Source: Xiphydria camelus
Taxonomy: Eukaryota; Arthropoda; Insecta; Hymenoptera; Xiphydriidae
DNA length: 64,000 nt
Reading direction: 5' to 3'
Assembly (NCBI GenBank): GCA_963678675.1
Contig: OY783192.1
Location: 26,534,288-26,598,287, forward strand
The notes beneath the pieces are model-generated. The model was not told the origin of the DNA. It made no database searches and saw only the letters and a program-made list of their open reading frames with translations. Shown here piece after piece: positions 22,946 through 34,830 of this stretch (its first letter is position 1; the number at the start of each line of letters is the position of its first letter). The position numbers were made by a program, and so were the translations under genes.

Positions 22946-23780
22946 ATTTTTATTTCAATCTACTTCTAGAACAACATTTCTAGTCCAGTCTGTACGCTAC
23001 GAAGAAGAGGAAGCAGAAAACTATTTGACTTTTAACTATTTGACTTTTTTGCTAGGAAGCTTCTTGCAAGATGTTGCTGCAAGTCTTACACCACATATAT
23101 TGCAGCAGTATATTCATTAGCAAATTTTGTAAGATCTTTCTATAATAATGCTGAAATTCTCCCACATGTAAGCTTGTACAAAGAAAAAATACAAGTTGCT
23201 TATAAGCTTATATATTACATTTTTTCGCAGGAGTGCTGAAATTTTGTCGCATAAGAGCTTGTGCGAGAAAAATTGCAAGTTTTGTGGAAGAGGCTTTGAT
23301 AAGACTACTGGATGAATGCTTTGTGCGAATAACTTGCAATAAACTCTGCACTGTTAGAAGTTGTTAAAAGCTTTAAATTTACAAAAGTAATTATGAAATT
23401 CAAAAGCAATTGGGAATTTACGATACATATTGTGATTTTACGATACTTATTGTGATTCTACAATATTCATCATGATTTTCCTACGCATTCCTTATGGAAT
23501 TTTTCTTTTCCCATCAAATTGTTAGTAATTTTACTACACTCTTTTGTGTTTATTAAAAGCTTCTAACACAATTTGTGAATTCAAAACAGAAATGTTTAAC
23601 AGTGTGATTGCTAGGTAATGAAATATCTATTTAAGATTTATACCGTCTTTGTGAATCGATGCTAGTTTATAATCGGTTTCCCAATCGTCATCTCGTCTCT
23701 TTACCCCAAACTCACACGAACGCGGACCACAAATACAACGCCACGTCATCGTGAAAAATCTCTCCTTCGTCTTCTTCCAG
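22946..23780. other. Intron-like DNA before the receptor exon
   Basis: AT-rich, no repeat that I recognise. It ends in the pyrimidine tract CTCTCCTTCGTCTTCTTCCAG of the splice acceptor (first 20 bases from 23760). Confidence 0.45.
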
Positions 23781-24005
23781 TCGACCGCGCAATTTGCATC
23801 GCAGCTGGCGCGAAGAGGAGTCACTCTCTCCCGATACGCGGGCCAGACCTACGACGCGGTATGGGCCATGGCCCTCGCTCTCGCCCGAACGGAGAGCCTG
23901 TTGAATCGCCAGAACATGAGCCTGGCTCAGTACACTCATTCTCGGCGAGATCTGGCGAATCACGTGCTTAGGCACCTCAGCCGTCTACGCTTCGTAGGAG
24001 TGTCG
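23781..24005 (+). CDS. GABA-B-R3: GABA-B receptor (subtype-3-like), ligand-binding-domain exon
   Basis: This 225-bp exon encodes 75 residues of the extracellular, Venus-flytrap domain of a class C GPCR. GABA-B receptors couple to Gi/o proteins and mediate slow inhibition by GABA at the plasma membrane. The diagnostic line is AGQTYDAVWAMALALART, and the exon ends LRFVGVS. A pyrimidine-rich AG acceptor precedes 23781 and GTGAGT follows 24005. Both boundaries are phase 0. The next exon, 50709-50769, continues the protein exactly where the family expects (VGVS then GPVSF). GC content is much higher than in the surroundings, as for coding DNA. Upstream exons (signal peptide and lobe 1) are not visible in the window. 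Subtype 3 is my judgement; a different GABA-B-like subtype remains possible. Confidence 0.9.
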
Positions 24006-25576
24006 GTGAGTTGAATAGGTTGGGTCGGATCCATAGACTCACGCGCCAAAAACAATAAATAAAGAGAGGGTGCCGGGGTCAGCAGTGGAGGCACGAACAC
24101 GCAACGAATGGCCCCGAGGCGTTTTGGAGGCCCGGCACGCTTCCCCCGACACCTTTGAGAGGAGCGATTATATAGCTTGTACTTTCCTCTCGAGAACCTC
24201 CTCCGTCTCTCTGTGTTTTGGAATGTGGCTGAATCTCGGCAACTTTAACGTTCGCGTCCCTCGCCTCGAGTTTTACGTCTAATTTCGCGCCATACTGAAT
24301 TCCCTCGATTTCGTTTACCCCACGCGGTTAATGGGTGTCAAGAGCTTTAATAGGCGCATTTTTGAGGTGATATCTTCCGTGCGTTGTAATTTGTTGCTAT
24401 AGTAGTAAAGCGTAAAATGCTTAAGAAAAAAATAAAAGCTCGATATGTTTCTCGAGGGGCTATCCACAAGTGATGTTACACCGATGGGAAGGGTGGAAGT
24501 GGAGCAGAGCGTAAGATCGTGTTAAGATTGCTCGAAAGTTAATAGAAAAAGCATAACGAAGGGGGAGGGGAAGGGAGGGATAGAAATTTTCAAAATTGGT
24601 GGAACGTTATTTATGGATGGCCTCCTAATGGATGTTTGAAATTCATGCAATGAGAAGATAAAAAGTCGTACAGAAATAAATTAGTGCATGTGCGTGTTGA
24701 ACTCACCAGAGAAGCCTTTTTGAAATAGCTGTATTCGATTTTTCTTCCTTGGATTCCTTTGGATAGAGTATTTGGATAACGTTTATTGATAGAGAACCCA
24801 GCGTCAATGAGGAAATTATATGAATTTTGTGATGATGCTGTGTTGAAAAACAATAACATTAGAAATAAGGTGGTCTTTGAAAAAATATAATTAAGCGTAA
24901 AAGAAGCTCAAAAATCGTTTTTGAAATATCGACTTAGTGCCGCCCACAAAAAACGGCGCGGTAAATGCAGATAGCAGCTGTGACGTCGTGAATCGTCCGC
25001 TAGTCGCCAGCTGGCTGCAAGTTTACCGTTTGCAGTTGGCGTTGTGCGCATTCTTCGTTCAGATTTTCCCAGTGTGATCAGTTGCGAACTATGGAATTTG
25101 TGCGACGTACCTACTTAAATATGACCGATAGTGTCGCAGAAAAAAAAACCGTCTCGAAGACATTATTATTGTACCTATAAGAGTCAATTTTTGGCAAATT
25201 ATCGGACTGCCCCTGAACAAAACCAGGTCCCACCATTTTTGCCTTGTACGAGTAGCAGTATCTAATGAGTTTGTAAGTAAAATGTACGCTGCAAACACTT
25301 TCGCGACCGACATACGCAAGAATCAAATCTACGCAATAGACACTACGGCTGCCGTGGACGATCCGTGACGCCGACTAACCGCTCACGAAGCGTTTTCGAT
25401 CACGTAATAAAGTAGGCGTTCCGCTACGAAACAAACTTACAAATATTTTGCTTGTTGCCCGTTTTTTTAGGAAAAAATTATCTCATGTCATCTTTAGAAG
25501 GCTACTTCTACTACATCGCCTTAAGCAGAAATTCCAAATAATTTAAAATTCATGTAATTTCTCCATTGCGTATTTA
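24006..25576 (+). other. Start of the 26.7-kb receptor intron
   Basis: The donor GTGAGTTG lies at 24006. The following 250 bp stay GC-rich, then composition drops. Short ORFs (for example 24070-24282) match nothing. The intron continues to 50708. Confidence 0.7.
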
Positions 25577-27032
25577 CATAGCCACCTCTAAACAAGGCCG
25601 CGTCCTAGTCAGCGGCAACGCTGCAATAGCTCCGTCTGTACGTCCGGTACAGCTCATTCCCGTAAGATCCTCTTTTAGTTTGTGCTTAGACAAAGTTTAA
25701 TGTATCTAGGGATTCGATATGACGCTGATAAAAGAAGTTTGTATTTCATATTTATGCCTAAAAGACATAAATAAAATAGGAAGTTTGTTTAACGAATTAT
25801 TGAACAATAAATACATACTTATAGTTACATACAAAAACATTTGGGCAAGACAAGTATACTAAATACTTCACAAAGCTTTATATTATACAGATGTTTTTGT
25901 TTGAATTAATAAACAAGAAAAATGTTTAACTTTTATTTTCTTCGTAACTCGTTTTCACGACTTGATCCACTTCACTCCTGAACCCTCCAGTTATGAGCAG
26001 CAAAAACTTAGAAAAACAGGAGCAACGTTCTTTTATAACAAAGTTAACAATTTCCGTTTCTTAATTGCGCTTGAGTTGTTTAACGTATTTGTACGCATTT
26101 TGGCATAATTATTTAGTAGAATATTTGCAACAACAGAAATAGCTACTTGCGCAATACGTATATTATTCCTGCCACAAATACAAATATCATGGACTATATC
26201 ACTCAAGGTCTTATCAGCTAATACACCTCTTTCACTTAACAAACACAAAATACTTCTTTGTTTTAAACCTATAGACAAACATAACATCTCATATTCATCT
26301 GACACTAAACATTGCATAATCCTTATCACATGTTTACTTATTATAACAACTAAATTAGTAGGAATGGTTAATCCACCACGGTTAATTATTTCAAAATATC
26401 TCATATCCCCATTCCCTACAACCTCAGAATCTGCTAGTAAATAAATTCAGTCTGGGCAATCTGTCTTTTTTGTTATTTTAAATGCTACATATCCAGAAAT
26501 GTAAAATAGTCCAGACTCATCTATTTCGGCAGAATGTAGATAGTCTGTTATTAAGATTTCCAAAAATGTTTTAATACTATCTTCTTTGGTATAATCATCA
26601 ACTGCATCATTGTCAGGATAAGTCTTTTCCGAAATATCACATGAAATTAAAATTCTGCCATATCTTTGGCGGAATGTAATCCTAGCGTATTTTTAACACG
26701 CGTCTTTTTTTTAGCCTCAAATATCTATTTAACACTTATATTGTAATTTCCTCCAGACATCTGCCTGTAGCGTCCAAAGCGTGATTCAAAATTGTCTGTT
26801 TGAAACTTGCCGGTCAGAATGCACCTTACACCCAAACAATTCAGCGAATACGTCTATACCTGTTTATTGACTAGATATTTAGGAACTGCATTAGATCTGC
26901 AATGCAATGCAATGCAATTCAATGACAAACGACAATTTCACATCACGTTAAGTGCTGTCAGCTCAGTCAGCCGAACGTATGAACAGCGTTGCCAAATTTC
27001 CCAGGGCGGGGCCTTGTTTAAAGGTGGCTATG
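25577..27032. mobile_element. P-element-like transposon, internally deleted
   Basis: Ends CATAGCCACCTCTAAACAAGG and its complement near 27032 (only 20 bases typed: first 20 are CATAGCCACCTCTAAACAAG) fit the CA...TG termini of P elements. The 8-bp target duplication expected for P is not exact: both flanks share GTATTT. It contains only the C-terminal third of a transposase on the minus strand. Confidence 0.65.
26035..26865 (-). pseudogene. P/THAP9-like transposase, C-terminal fragment
   Basis: Read from high to low coordinates the frames give LTGKFQTDNFESRFGRYRQM, then SGGNYNISVK, then LFYISGYVAFKITKK, then YFEIINRGGLTIPTN. These are landmarks of the C-terminal half of P-element and THAP9-type transposases. 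Breaks: an in-frame TAG at 26725-26727, TAA at 26647-26649 with a frameshift, and a stop where the conserved cysteine after CPD is expected. The last segment is an open frame of 123 codons (26033-26404). The N-terminal THAP zinc finger and most of the catalytic region are missing. Not functional. Confidence 0.75.
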
Positions 27033-27039
27033 GTATTTG

Positions 27040-27258
27040 GCGCTTGGTTACCTTTCAGTTATCATCGTCCAGTTTTCGTTTTTATAAGATAAGATTATGC
27101 GTAGTTTCTAGGTAGATAAAGTCTTTATCTACATAGAAACTACGTATTTGGCATTTGGTTACCTTTCAGTTAGCATCGTCCAGTTTTCGTTTTTATAAGA
27201 TAAGATACGATAAAAACGAAAACTGGACGATGCTAACTGAAAGGTAACTTAAGCGCCA
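27040..27258. repeat. Fold-back with one direct and one inverted copy
   Basis: TTGGTTACCTTTCAGTTA with CATCGTCCAGTTTTCG occurs at 27053, again at 27158, and inverted at 27208-27250. A small stem (TAGTTTCTAGGTAGATAAAG and inverse) lies between the first two copies. Confidence 0.8.
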
Positions 27259-27360
27259 AATGCACAATTGGCGCTTGGTTCCCTATTAATAAACGTTATC
27301 CATTTCTTGGTTCGCAATCGTGACATTTCCTCGAATCGGTATATTTCTCGTGAAAAAATG

Positions 27361-27560
27361 GAAAATATTCGCATTTTGAATTAGCGCCACGGAGGTCTGG
27401 GGGTTGGACCAATGGTAGGTTAGCGAGAGTGGGGGCTCAACCAATGGCTGAGGCCGGGGAGTGAAGGTTCGGGTCGGGGAGTGGGGGTTCGACCAATGGT
27501 AGAGCTCCGCGGCGCGTATTCAAATCCCCCGCCACGACGCATTCTAAACAGAATTCTAAT
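27361..27560. repeat. CCAAT-rich repeat shared with the polymerase upstream region
   Basis: GTTCGACCAATGG and AGTGGGGG phrases recur three times at about 45-60 bp spacing. The inverted equivalent, CCATTGGTCGAACCCCC, occurs twice at 61890-62040, upstream of the type-B polymerase. It may be a detached piece of the same large element. CCAAT boxes are typical of pol II promoters. Confidence 0.55.
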
Positions 27561-27605
27561 TTCCCGCAATTTTTGGTCATGTGGGTGGCGCTCAGCCCCC
27601 TGTTA

Positions 27606-28188
27606 GGGGCCTATTTCACGGATCCGACATGTCGGATTGTCGTATACGACAAGTCACTCCGATTGGCTGTGACAGAAAGTGGTGGTGGGGGAAATCTTTC
27701 GGACCGACGGTATTTTTCGTCGTACGAAAGTTGAGCAGTGTCGAGCTTTAAGCGACGGTTTCGTACGACAAAAAATAGGGTCGTGCATGGCCGGGTGATG
27801 GCGCGACAGTATGTTACGTTCAACGCCACCGATGGCTATCTGAGAAATATTGACACATCCTGAACAGCGAAGCCGAGAAGCTCCCTTCGACTTGTCTTAT
27901 CTTGTCCTAGCTCGTATTGTTCAATGTTGTTTTTTATTTTTTTGTCACACGTATTTGTGAATTCATTTTACGTATTATAATGAGGAGCCGGACTGCCAAA
28001 CTTCACCACTTGGCGGCACCACCATTTCCAGACTGTCGCAGCGACAAACAAAAGTGTCGTCAATCGACCATATTTCATGCATCCGACAAAATACCTGCGA
28101 CGGACCCCCCACCCGATTTGTGCACAACCAATCGGAGTGACTTGTCGTATACGACAATCCGATATGTCGGATCCGTGAAATATTAGCC
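27606..28188. mobile_element. PIF/Harbinger-like TIR element, TTA duplication
   Basis: Flanked by TTA at 27603-27605 and 28189-28191. The terminal repeat holds TATTTCACGGATCCGACATG, then TGTCGTATACGACAAGTCAC, and returns inverted at 28131-28180. A 3-bp TWA duplication fits PIF/Harbinger. The ORF fragments inside follow the repeat and show no transposase. Confidence 0.7.
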
Positions 28189-28767
28189 TTACTCGCCTAA
28201 ATTTGTGTCCCCACTATTGTGTCCGTCGCAGCGCGGCGCCAGCAGTAACGTGATGTTACCCCCTCCATGTCCTCCGCACATGACACGGCATCGTTAACAA
28301 TAAATTAAAAAAAAATGATTTTACATTTAAACATAAAAAATATACCGAATATACACAATCCACGGAATTATGTTCGAAGTGTTCGAATAACACTACACGG
28401 AGAGAAATTTTCGGTAAAAATTACCTAAATAGTAGGGTAAGCGTGTAGCATTCGGTGTTTTACGGTTAATTTTGTAGAGGCGCTGGTCAGGAATTAACAA
28501 TCAACCGATATATTTTGACGAACGTTCCAGAATTTTTACCGTTCCAACTCTACAATTTTACCCGAACAGGAATTTTTATGCCTGCACAATATAGAAAGTA
28601 TCCCTCCGTTAATAAATGTTATCGTATAATAGCAGCAAAAATTATCATTCGGCCCTTAAATTGTAACAAGTTGTGCGCCTTAATTTTTATCATTACGTTA
28701 CTACATAATTACCCTAGAGTAACGGAATTTTTACCTATCCGGGTAGATAGATTCTACCAATGACATC

Positions 28768-28975
28768 TATAAAGGCGATCACGTGAGCGTCAGTTCGCGT
28801 CAGTTCGGCCGTTTTCGGCCGATCGTCAGAAGTCGACGCACGTGAGTTGTGGCCATTAGAACCGGTGCGAGTTGTTCCAGAAAAAATAAAGTGCTTAAAC
28901 TAATACATTTATAAAAAAAAAACAATTATTTAAAAAGATGAATTACTGTCTGGTGAAAGCGGCTTTTGAGGTAAG
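28768..28975 (+). promoter_or_regulatory. Candidate pol II promoter with ATG and splice donor
   Basis: TATAAAG at 28768-28774 is followed by two arthropod-type initiators, TCAGTT, at 28790 and 28800, that is 22 and 32 bp downstream. An E-box (CACGTG) lies on each side. At 28939 an ATG opens MNYCLVKAAFE, followed at once by GTAAGTG (28972). This has the shape of a TATA promoter, leader and first exon. It lies in DNA inserted into a transposon copy within the receptor intron, so a transposon origin is likely. Transcription is untested. Confidence 0.35.
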
Positions 28976-29084
28976 TGATTTTATTTAGAAGATTTATGGG
29001 AAAATGTTAGTAGATTTTTTAATCATATTTTTTGCCTGATATACGGAGAAGAGTCTCACCATTTTTGTCCATTATCAAGAGTAT

Positions 29085-29309
29085 TTGATGGGAAATTCTG
29101 GTGATTTCTTTTTCGTTATAAATAAGAAGAGAAGACTAGAAGAAAAATTGGGGAAATTCATGCAAAAAAATTCTATACTGAAATATTTCAAGGCGCCGTT
29201 AGGAGTGGACGCGTCAAGCAAGGGTGATTCACGAAGCCAGGTGGAAGCGGGCAGTTTCCCCCATAATGACGTCAAGGCAACGGGGCTTTCCAATGCAGGC
29301 CCAGGATGA
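29085..29309 (+). CDS. Small ORF resembling a transposase N-terminus
   Basis: The 74-codon frame carries KNSILKYFK, like the short SILSFF-type start of many hAT and related transposases, after a lysine-rich stretch. It is followed by a stop and nothing that I recognise as a zinc finger or catalytic domain. Could be chance. Confidence 0.2.
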   Translation: MMGNSGDFFFVINKKRRLEEKLGKFMQKNSILKYFKAPLGVDASSKGDSRSQVEAGSFPHNDVKATGLSNAGPG

Positions 29310-29554
29310 AGGAGTAAGGGGGTCTTATGCTCCTCCAGGCAATCCAAGGAAGCCATTCGATCGACAACCAGCGTGCATATCGGATCGTGATTCGAGTCTC
29401 ATCGAGGATTGCTTCAGGACTCATCGTGCAGCCGCGTCGAGTCTATCGCGTCGAATATAGCTTACAATACATAGAGTCTCAGCAGATAAGATTTTCATTG
29501 AAAAATTTTAATCTATTTAATTTTGTATGTCATTTGTTCTTCTGAGCAGAAAAG

Positions 29555-29876
29555 TGTGAGGAACGATTTGACGGAGAAAACCTAGGGTCTGCGGGCCGTT
29601 AACGGAACATCCTCGATAACGCACGGACGACCATACCGATCGTCCGACTAACAGGACACCGACGCTACCTGAGAACGCACGGTGATCGGCTCGGAATAAG
29701 GGACGAGCCGGGCGTAAGGACGGCTTGGGCAGCTCGGTGGTCATTCTCTCCTTCGACCATCGCAAGAGCTACTTCGGCGAAGAGCCGAAGTCAAGTCGCA
29801 GTCACATTCATCACGTTGTAACTCACAATCAGTCGCATTCATCAATAAACTGTTCTTTCGGGAAATATTTCCTACA
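29555..29876 (+). mobile_element. Probable solo LTR, 322 bp
   Basis: Starts TGTGAGGAAC and ends TTTCCTACA, with the 4-bp repeat AAAG on both sides (29551-29554 and 29877-29880). An AATAAA signal at 29844 lies shortly before the 3' end, as in LTRs. No internal retrotransposon sequence is adjacent, so recombination between LTRs would have removed it. The short duplication alone is weak evidence; TG...CA, AATAAA and duplication together support it. Confidence 0.5.
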
Positions 29877-30337
29877 AAAGCTGTCGAATTTTCCTTAGTA
29901 ATGAACGCGTAACAAGGAAGTTAGAAATACTCGTCGTTTGCAGCGATCGTTTACTACCTGGCCGCAATAAACTGCTATTTCTGGCACAGGCAAGCGCGGG
30001 TACGTATCCCAATGCCGCGACTTCCTCCGTGATGCGAATTTTTCGGCACTGCACTGGTACGAAAGACGCGGAACGACGCGACGCTCGATAGCAACGGTCA
30101 CAAATAAACGCACTTAGCTCAAATGTCAGGAAAAGAATTCAATTCCCGATATTAAACAAGTAATTAGAACAAAATATATGAAAATTTCCATACAATTTTT
30201 AATTTAATAATTAATTTTCACTTAATAAGGTGAAGAAAATTTGCTCACGGATAAATAAAAAATATAAAAACGTAAAATAAAAAGTATCACATTGAACGGT
30301 AAATTTATATTCTAATTGGTGGGAAAAAAATAATCCT
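29877..30337. other. Unassigned part of the insert
   Basis: No ORF or repeat that I can name between the LTR and the resumed MITE. Confidence 0.4.
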
Positions 30338-30645
30338 TGAGGTTAGTAATAATTTCAGTACAGGTTAGTATATTTTACCGTACCGGTGCAGCAGTTTCTA
30401 CCCCGAAAACAGTAAAATCTTTCTCATTGTTTGACACTTTCAATCTATCTCAGCCATAATTTTCATCTATTCGAACCACATTTTTTATTTGATACAGAGG
30501 TCATATTTTACTTTCGAGAACATGAAAAACTCTTTGAATGCATGATATTTTTTACCTCACTGACCAAATGCAACACGATTACCGTACTAGTTGGGTATTT
30601 TTTCCCTGAATTTCAGGCAAATAATACTGACGATTTCTCTCCGTG

Positions 30646-31340
30646 TACACGACCGTTATTATAATGATCTATTAACGTCACGTGTGAGTGGCGCCACGCA
30701 GCGGAATTGTTTCCAACGGCTTCAATAGTGGGGATAAAATTTATATAAGGCGTATTGGTGTAGTTTTATAGGGCTGGTGGCGCCTAACTCTCCTAGCTTA
30801 TTTACTGTGCTTATCTATAATCCATTCTCTGTGGTAATCACACATGTAATGCTTGTCTGCAATTTATTCTCTGTGGCAGCTACACAAGTACTACTCGTGT
30901 ATTACATCTGACTTCACGTCCAGTTGTTACTAGATAATGCAGTTACTAGACAGGATTACAGAGATTTCAGTGGTTACCACTGCATGCTCAGTAGTAACTA
31001 CACAACACAACCAGCAGTAGTACTTTTCCGCAAGGAATTAGTAGTATCGATCTAAGATACTATAAAAAATCAATCTGATATAATAAAAAACGTCAACTAC
31101 CCATCCATAAATCGAGAATTATTCTAAAAACTGTCCCGGTAAACAAACCACTACATGCATAACCACAAGTAAAATACAATTTCTCGAAAATTTATATAAC
31201 CACAACATAACAGCGCTGTTTATATTGTAGTTAAATTAATGGGTAGGAAATTAAAACATCAATGACTAATATATTTTCCAATCATTTATACACATAACTG
31301 CAATGTAATAGCGTTGTTATATCTGAGATACATTATTGAG
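30646..31340. other. Intron DNA without a recognised feature
   Basis: AT-rich, no supported ORF, no strong inverted repeat. Confidence 0.4.
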
Positions 31341-31346
31341 TTAGAA

Positions 31347-31500
31347 AATGCACACAGTAGGACCTTCATTATCCGAATCTTCGTTATTACAATCCTCCAT
31401 TATCCGAACCATAACTTGCTTCATTCGAACGTTCTATTATCCGAACCACGATTAGCTTCATCCAAATTTTGTATTATTTAAACATTGGTTCGATATTTTG
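31347..31500 (+). mobile_element. Pogo/Tigger-like terminal fragment
   Basis: ACAGTAGGACCTTCATTATC opens a stretch with four repeats of the phrase TTATCCGAA or close variants (31370-31445). This resembles the ends of Tigger-type elements. No partner end or transposase is present. Confidence 0.4.
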
Positions 31501-31599
31501 AAAGGCATACATTGTCGCGCGTTACAATGCTGCAAATCAAGCCGACTTCGTACGTATCTAGTTCATATCGCCTTTCACGACTTTGATTCGTTTGCACGG

Positions 31600-31935
31600 G
31601 GTGTCCCAACCACCGTGGGCAGTATCATATATGTATACATATGTATATCTCCCAAACAAGCATGATTTCAGAAAAACTTCTTTAACAAAAGTTGTACCGT
31701 TTGACTTTGCGCACAAAACGTAGGTACCTAATAATACTTTAATATCCACTTCCGATATTAAGAACCGGCGTGCATCTTTCAATTTTGACTTATAACAGTT
31801 ATTTAGTATAATACAAAAGTAATGTAATTATCAACGCGAATACAAGCTATCGAAAATTCAATTTGCACAACCGAAACTCCGAGATATCCAAGGTTGAATT
31901 TTCGATCGTTTGCGTCTATGGCATGCAATCCGACG
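31600..31935 (-). repeat. Dispersed repeat, inverted to 44925-45101 plus 47045-47160
   Basis: GGTGTCCCAACCACCGTGG through CATGATTTCAGAAAAACTTC matches the complement of 47045-47160; the adjoining part to CCGAAACTCCGAGATATCC matches the complement of 44925-45101. The two right-hand pieces are joined here, so about 1.94 kb was inserted between them elsewhere. Confidence 0.75.
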
Positions 31936-31944
31936 TACTCCCGG

Positions 31945-32620
31945 CGTTACGGATTCTGTCGCTGGGGAATTTTGAAGAGGAAGTTTAGTAGAGACTAGTA
32001 TATATAGATGACCGGTACGGGAGATTAATTGCCGGATAAAGCAACGCTTGTCAAGTGCGACGCCGACAGGATTGCGGGATATTGGAATCGTCAGGTTAAG
32101 CTTTGTGAATTCGGTGTATACAAATAAATTGCCGTAAAAAGTAATAGTGTAAAGTAGTGGTAACTAAACTGAAAGAAAATTAGAGTAATTTTACTTTGTG
32201 CAGTGTCGATAGTGTAAAGTAAAGTTAAATATTCATTCAAACTTCGAAAGAAACTGTAAGCATAACCATTGTAACCTATTATAGTAATAAATAGATTTTA
32301 TTGTTTATGTGCAATTATTATCTCTCTTTATTTGTTAAATCATCATCGTAACGCACGTGCCAGGGATATAGAATATATGAAAGTTTATTTCTTTCAACTA
32401 TATGAGACTTAGGGCCGGTTTTACCAACACGGTATAAACGCGGTATAGCGTTATACTGGGAATAACCAGCAATGCCTTACGGTTATTCTCAGTATAGCGC
32501 TATACCGCGTTTATACCTGTTGGTAAAACCGGCCCTTACTGAAAAGGTTTAATATAAACTGAACCCTGTAATATAAATATTACTTTATAAATATAGTATT
32601 AATAATAACGAATAAAGACG
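31945..32620 (+). repeat. LTR-like repeat, copy 1 (inverted copy at 35925-36500)
   Basis: A TATA-like run (GTATATATAGATG, about 31998) and AATAAATAG (32286) give it an LTR-like layout, but neither end shows a clean TG...CA with duplication. The inverted copy at 35925-36500 lacks the MITE at 32412-32535 and so shows the empty site. Confidence 0.6.
32412..32535. mobile_element. 124-bp Harbinger-type MITE, TTA duplication
   Basis: GGGCCGGTTTTACCAACACG faces its complement; TTA stands on both sides (32409-32411 and 32536-32538). The empty target CAGTAAGTCTCATATG is present at 36011-36026, which proves a 3-bp duplication. A half copy occurs at about 11525-11575. Confidence 0.95.
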
Positions 32621-32755
32621 AACTCCTAGATGACTCCAGGATAGTTAAGAGCTTTCAGATCAGCGTGACATCACCTTATTATAGCCTCCGAGATAATTAT
32701 AACCGAGAAGATTTGACATACATTGCTGCAGTATATATATAAATAGGGTAAGAGT

Positions 32756-33134
32756 ACCGGTTGCGGCCACATTAAGGATTTTTTTTTATTCTAAGTTTTA
32801 TATTGTTAATGTGATTCTTGTTTCATTTGTGCCAGACGTAATTTAGAATGTTGTTATTGATCTAAATATTAATTTACTTACACCAAAAAATATAAAAAAC
32901 AATATTTAAAACCACTTTTAAACAATAAAGGCTAGAAAATCCATTTTGCCAGTTCCGGCCACAGGTACCAGTAGCGGCTATCTACCGATACTTTTTATAA
33001 GTAAGGGCAGAAACATTTTGATTTCACGTGGTAAATTTAAATTTCGCCATGGAATAATATCCCTATTTAATAAATCAAATACAAATGTCAAGTGGCCGGA
33101 ACTGGTGTGATGGCCTCAACCGGTACTCTTACCC
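32756..33134. mobile_element. 379-bp TIR element, TA duplication
   Basis: GGGTAAGAGTACCGGTTG and CAACCGGTACTCTTACCC are the ends, each bordered by TA. The subterminal phrase AGTTCCGGCCAC / TGGCCGGAACTGG repeats inside. Non-coding. Confidence 0.85.
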
Positions 33135-33281
33135 TAGAGGGTTAAATTTCAATGAAAGTTAATCCAGTCTAGGAATTTCGCGGTGGTCATCGTGTTAAGC
33201 ACTTATGACGTAAGCAGTATGGGCCAGGATATTACTCTCTAGCTTTCACAACTAGTATTAAATGTCACATTACGCTGTGTA

Positions 33282-34011
33282 GGAAAAGGGCATAGCCGGG
33301 TTTCCATGTGAGATCTGCCCCAGAGCCGATTTAAATTTCTAATCACCTTTTCAAAAGTACTTGGCCTACGTATATTTTTGCCAAAGTTTCAGACCATTAT
33401 CTGCCACATTGAACTCGTAATGGCGGATCTTGCAATTTTCGTTTTTTGGCTTTTTAACCAAAACTATTCATCAGAAAAATCTGAAAATATTCACAGTGTT
33501 TTTCATCATTGTGATACACACTCTGAATTTTTTTGCAATCTTTCCTCGAAATTTGCGGAAAAAAAATTGCGAAAGTTTTTGCACGCTATTTTTTTTGGGT
33601 TCCCATCGCGACGCCAACCCATCACCAATGCATAGCCCATTCCGAAATACACTTTATAGAATTTTTGCAGATTTTTTCAAGGGGTGCGCGAGGGTTAAAA
33701 TAATCGAAAAATCCCTCATAATGAGTATTTCCGTCTATTTTACTCGCGGAGTACAATTATAAAAAAAAATTCAGAATGTGTATCATGATGATGAAAAACT
33801 GTGAATTTTTTCAGATTTTTCTGATGATTAGTTTTGGTTAAAAAGCCAAAAAACGAAAATTGCAAAATCCGCCATTACGAATTCAATATGGCGGATAATG
33901 GTCCGAAACTTTGGCAAAAATATAATTAGGCCGAGTACTTTTGAAAAGTTGATTAGAAATTTAAATCGGCTCTGGGGCAGATCTCACATGGAAACCCGGC
34001 TATGCCCTTTC
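33282..34011. mobile_element. 730-bp palindromic element
   Basis: AAAGGGCATAGCCGGGTTTC faces its complement at 33991-34010, with TA just outside. The arms match through GATTTAAATTTCTAATCA and GGCGGATCTTGCAATTTTCG to about 33540 and 33770. Two overlapping ORFs here are shadows. Confidence 0.8.
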
Positions 34012-34830
34012 TACGGGGATCTCGGAACCATCGGCTGACATCCACCTTTAAATATATCACAGCACAGCATCTTTGATCACATCTGGTAAGACATTTAGAG
34101 AGGTTCGGATTATACTTTGCAGAGCTGGCTCTCCTTACATGTGGAAAAGAGCTTACCGTCATTCTTTGCGGCCCATTGAAATAACGTAAAGCTAAGTCGA
34201 TACATCGCAACTCCTTTCTATCTCCGAAACAAATCTTTCTTGCAGCCTTTCATCAACCGATTAATTTATTTCAGTTATCTCAATATCTAATTTACATTTG
34301 GGCTAGACTCTTAAACGTCTGTGGGAAATTCAACGTGGGGCTCGAGGTCAATTATTTCTATGAGTTATCTGATTACCTCGAATTTACCCTAATAAGAAGT
34401 GCATAATCGATCGGCGTCGATTGTTTATTCATGATCATTTATTTCTGTGAATTAACCGATCGCTTGAATTGTTACAGATTATTGAGATGGTCTCGTAATG
34501 AGCTCTCATTTAACCTTTTTTGAGTCTTATAAGAGATCTTTAAATAACAGACCTAAAAGGACTCAAAATCAGAAGAGAGTTCCTCCATATTTTTTAGACT
34601 CCTAATTCTATGATCCTTTTAATTAAAGAAAAATTGTAAAGAACTTTTCTCGAGATGACATGGGGTTCCAAATTTTCGTGTTGACCGAGTATGTATTAAA
34701 TATAACACAATAATGAGACGCAAACAATTGAGAATCGAGTTTAATCGTCTTAGTTTTATTCAATTTCAATTGCTTCTTTGCTTTTATCGTATAATATTCG
34801 AAAGTGGTGATAAAACGAAAAAACGAGAAT
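34012..34830. other. Intron DNA without a recognised feature
   Basis: No ORF or long inverted repeat that I can support. Confidence 0.4.

Larger units (their letters stand above)
28396..30645. mobile_element. Second CACGGAGAGAAA element, split by a 1.7-kb insert
   Basis: 28396-28630 matches the left part of 10607-11153 and 30338-30645 matches its right part. TA flanks both ends. The unbroken copy reads through the junction (TCGTATAATTAGTTAGGTTA), so about 28631-30337 is foreign. That insert contains the promoter-like block, an ORF and the solo LTR. Confidence 0.8.

Noticed and set aside
23627..23975. Minus ORFs over the receptor exon
   Set aside because: Shadows; the plus frame has splice sites and the family motif.
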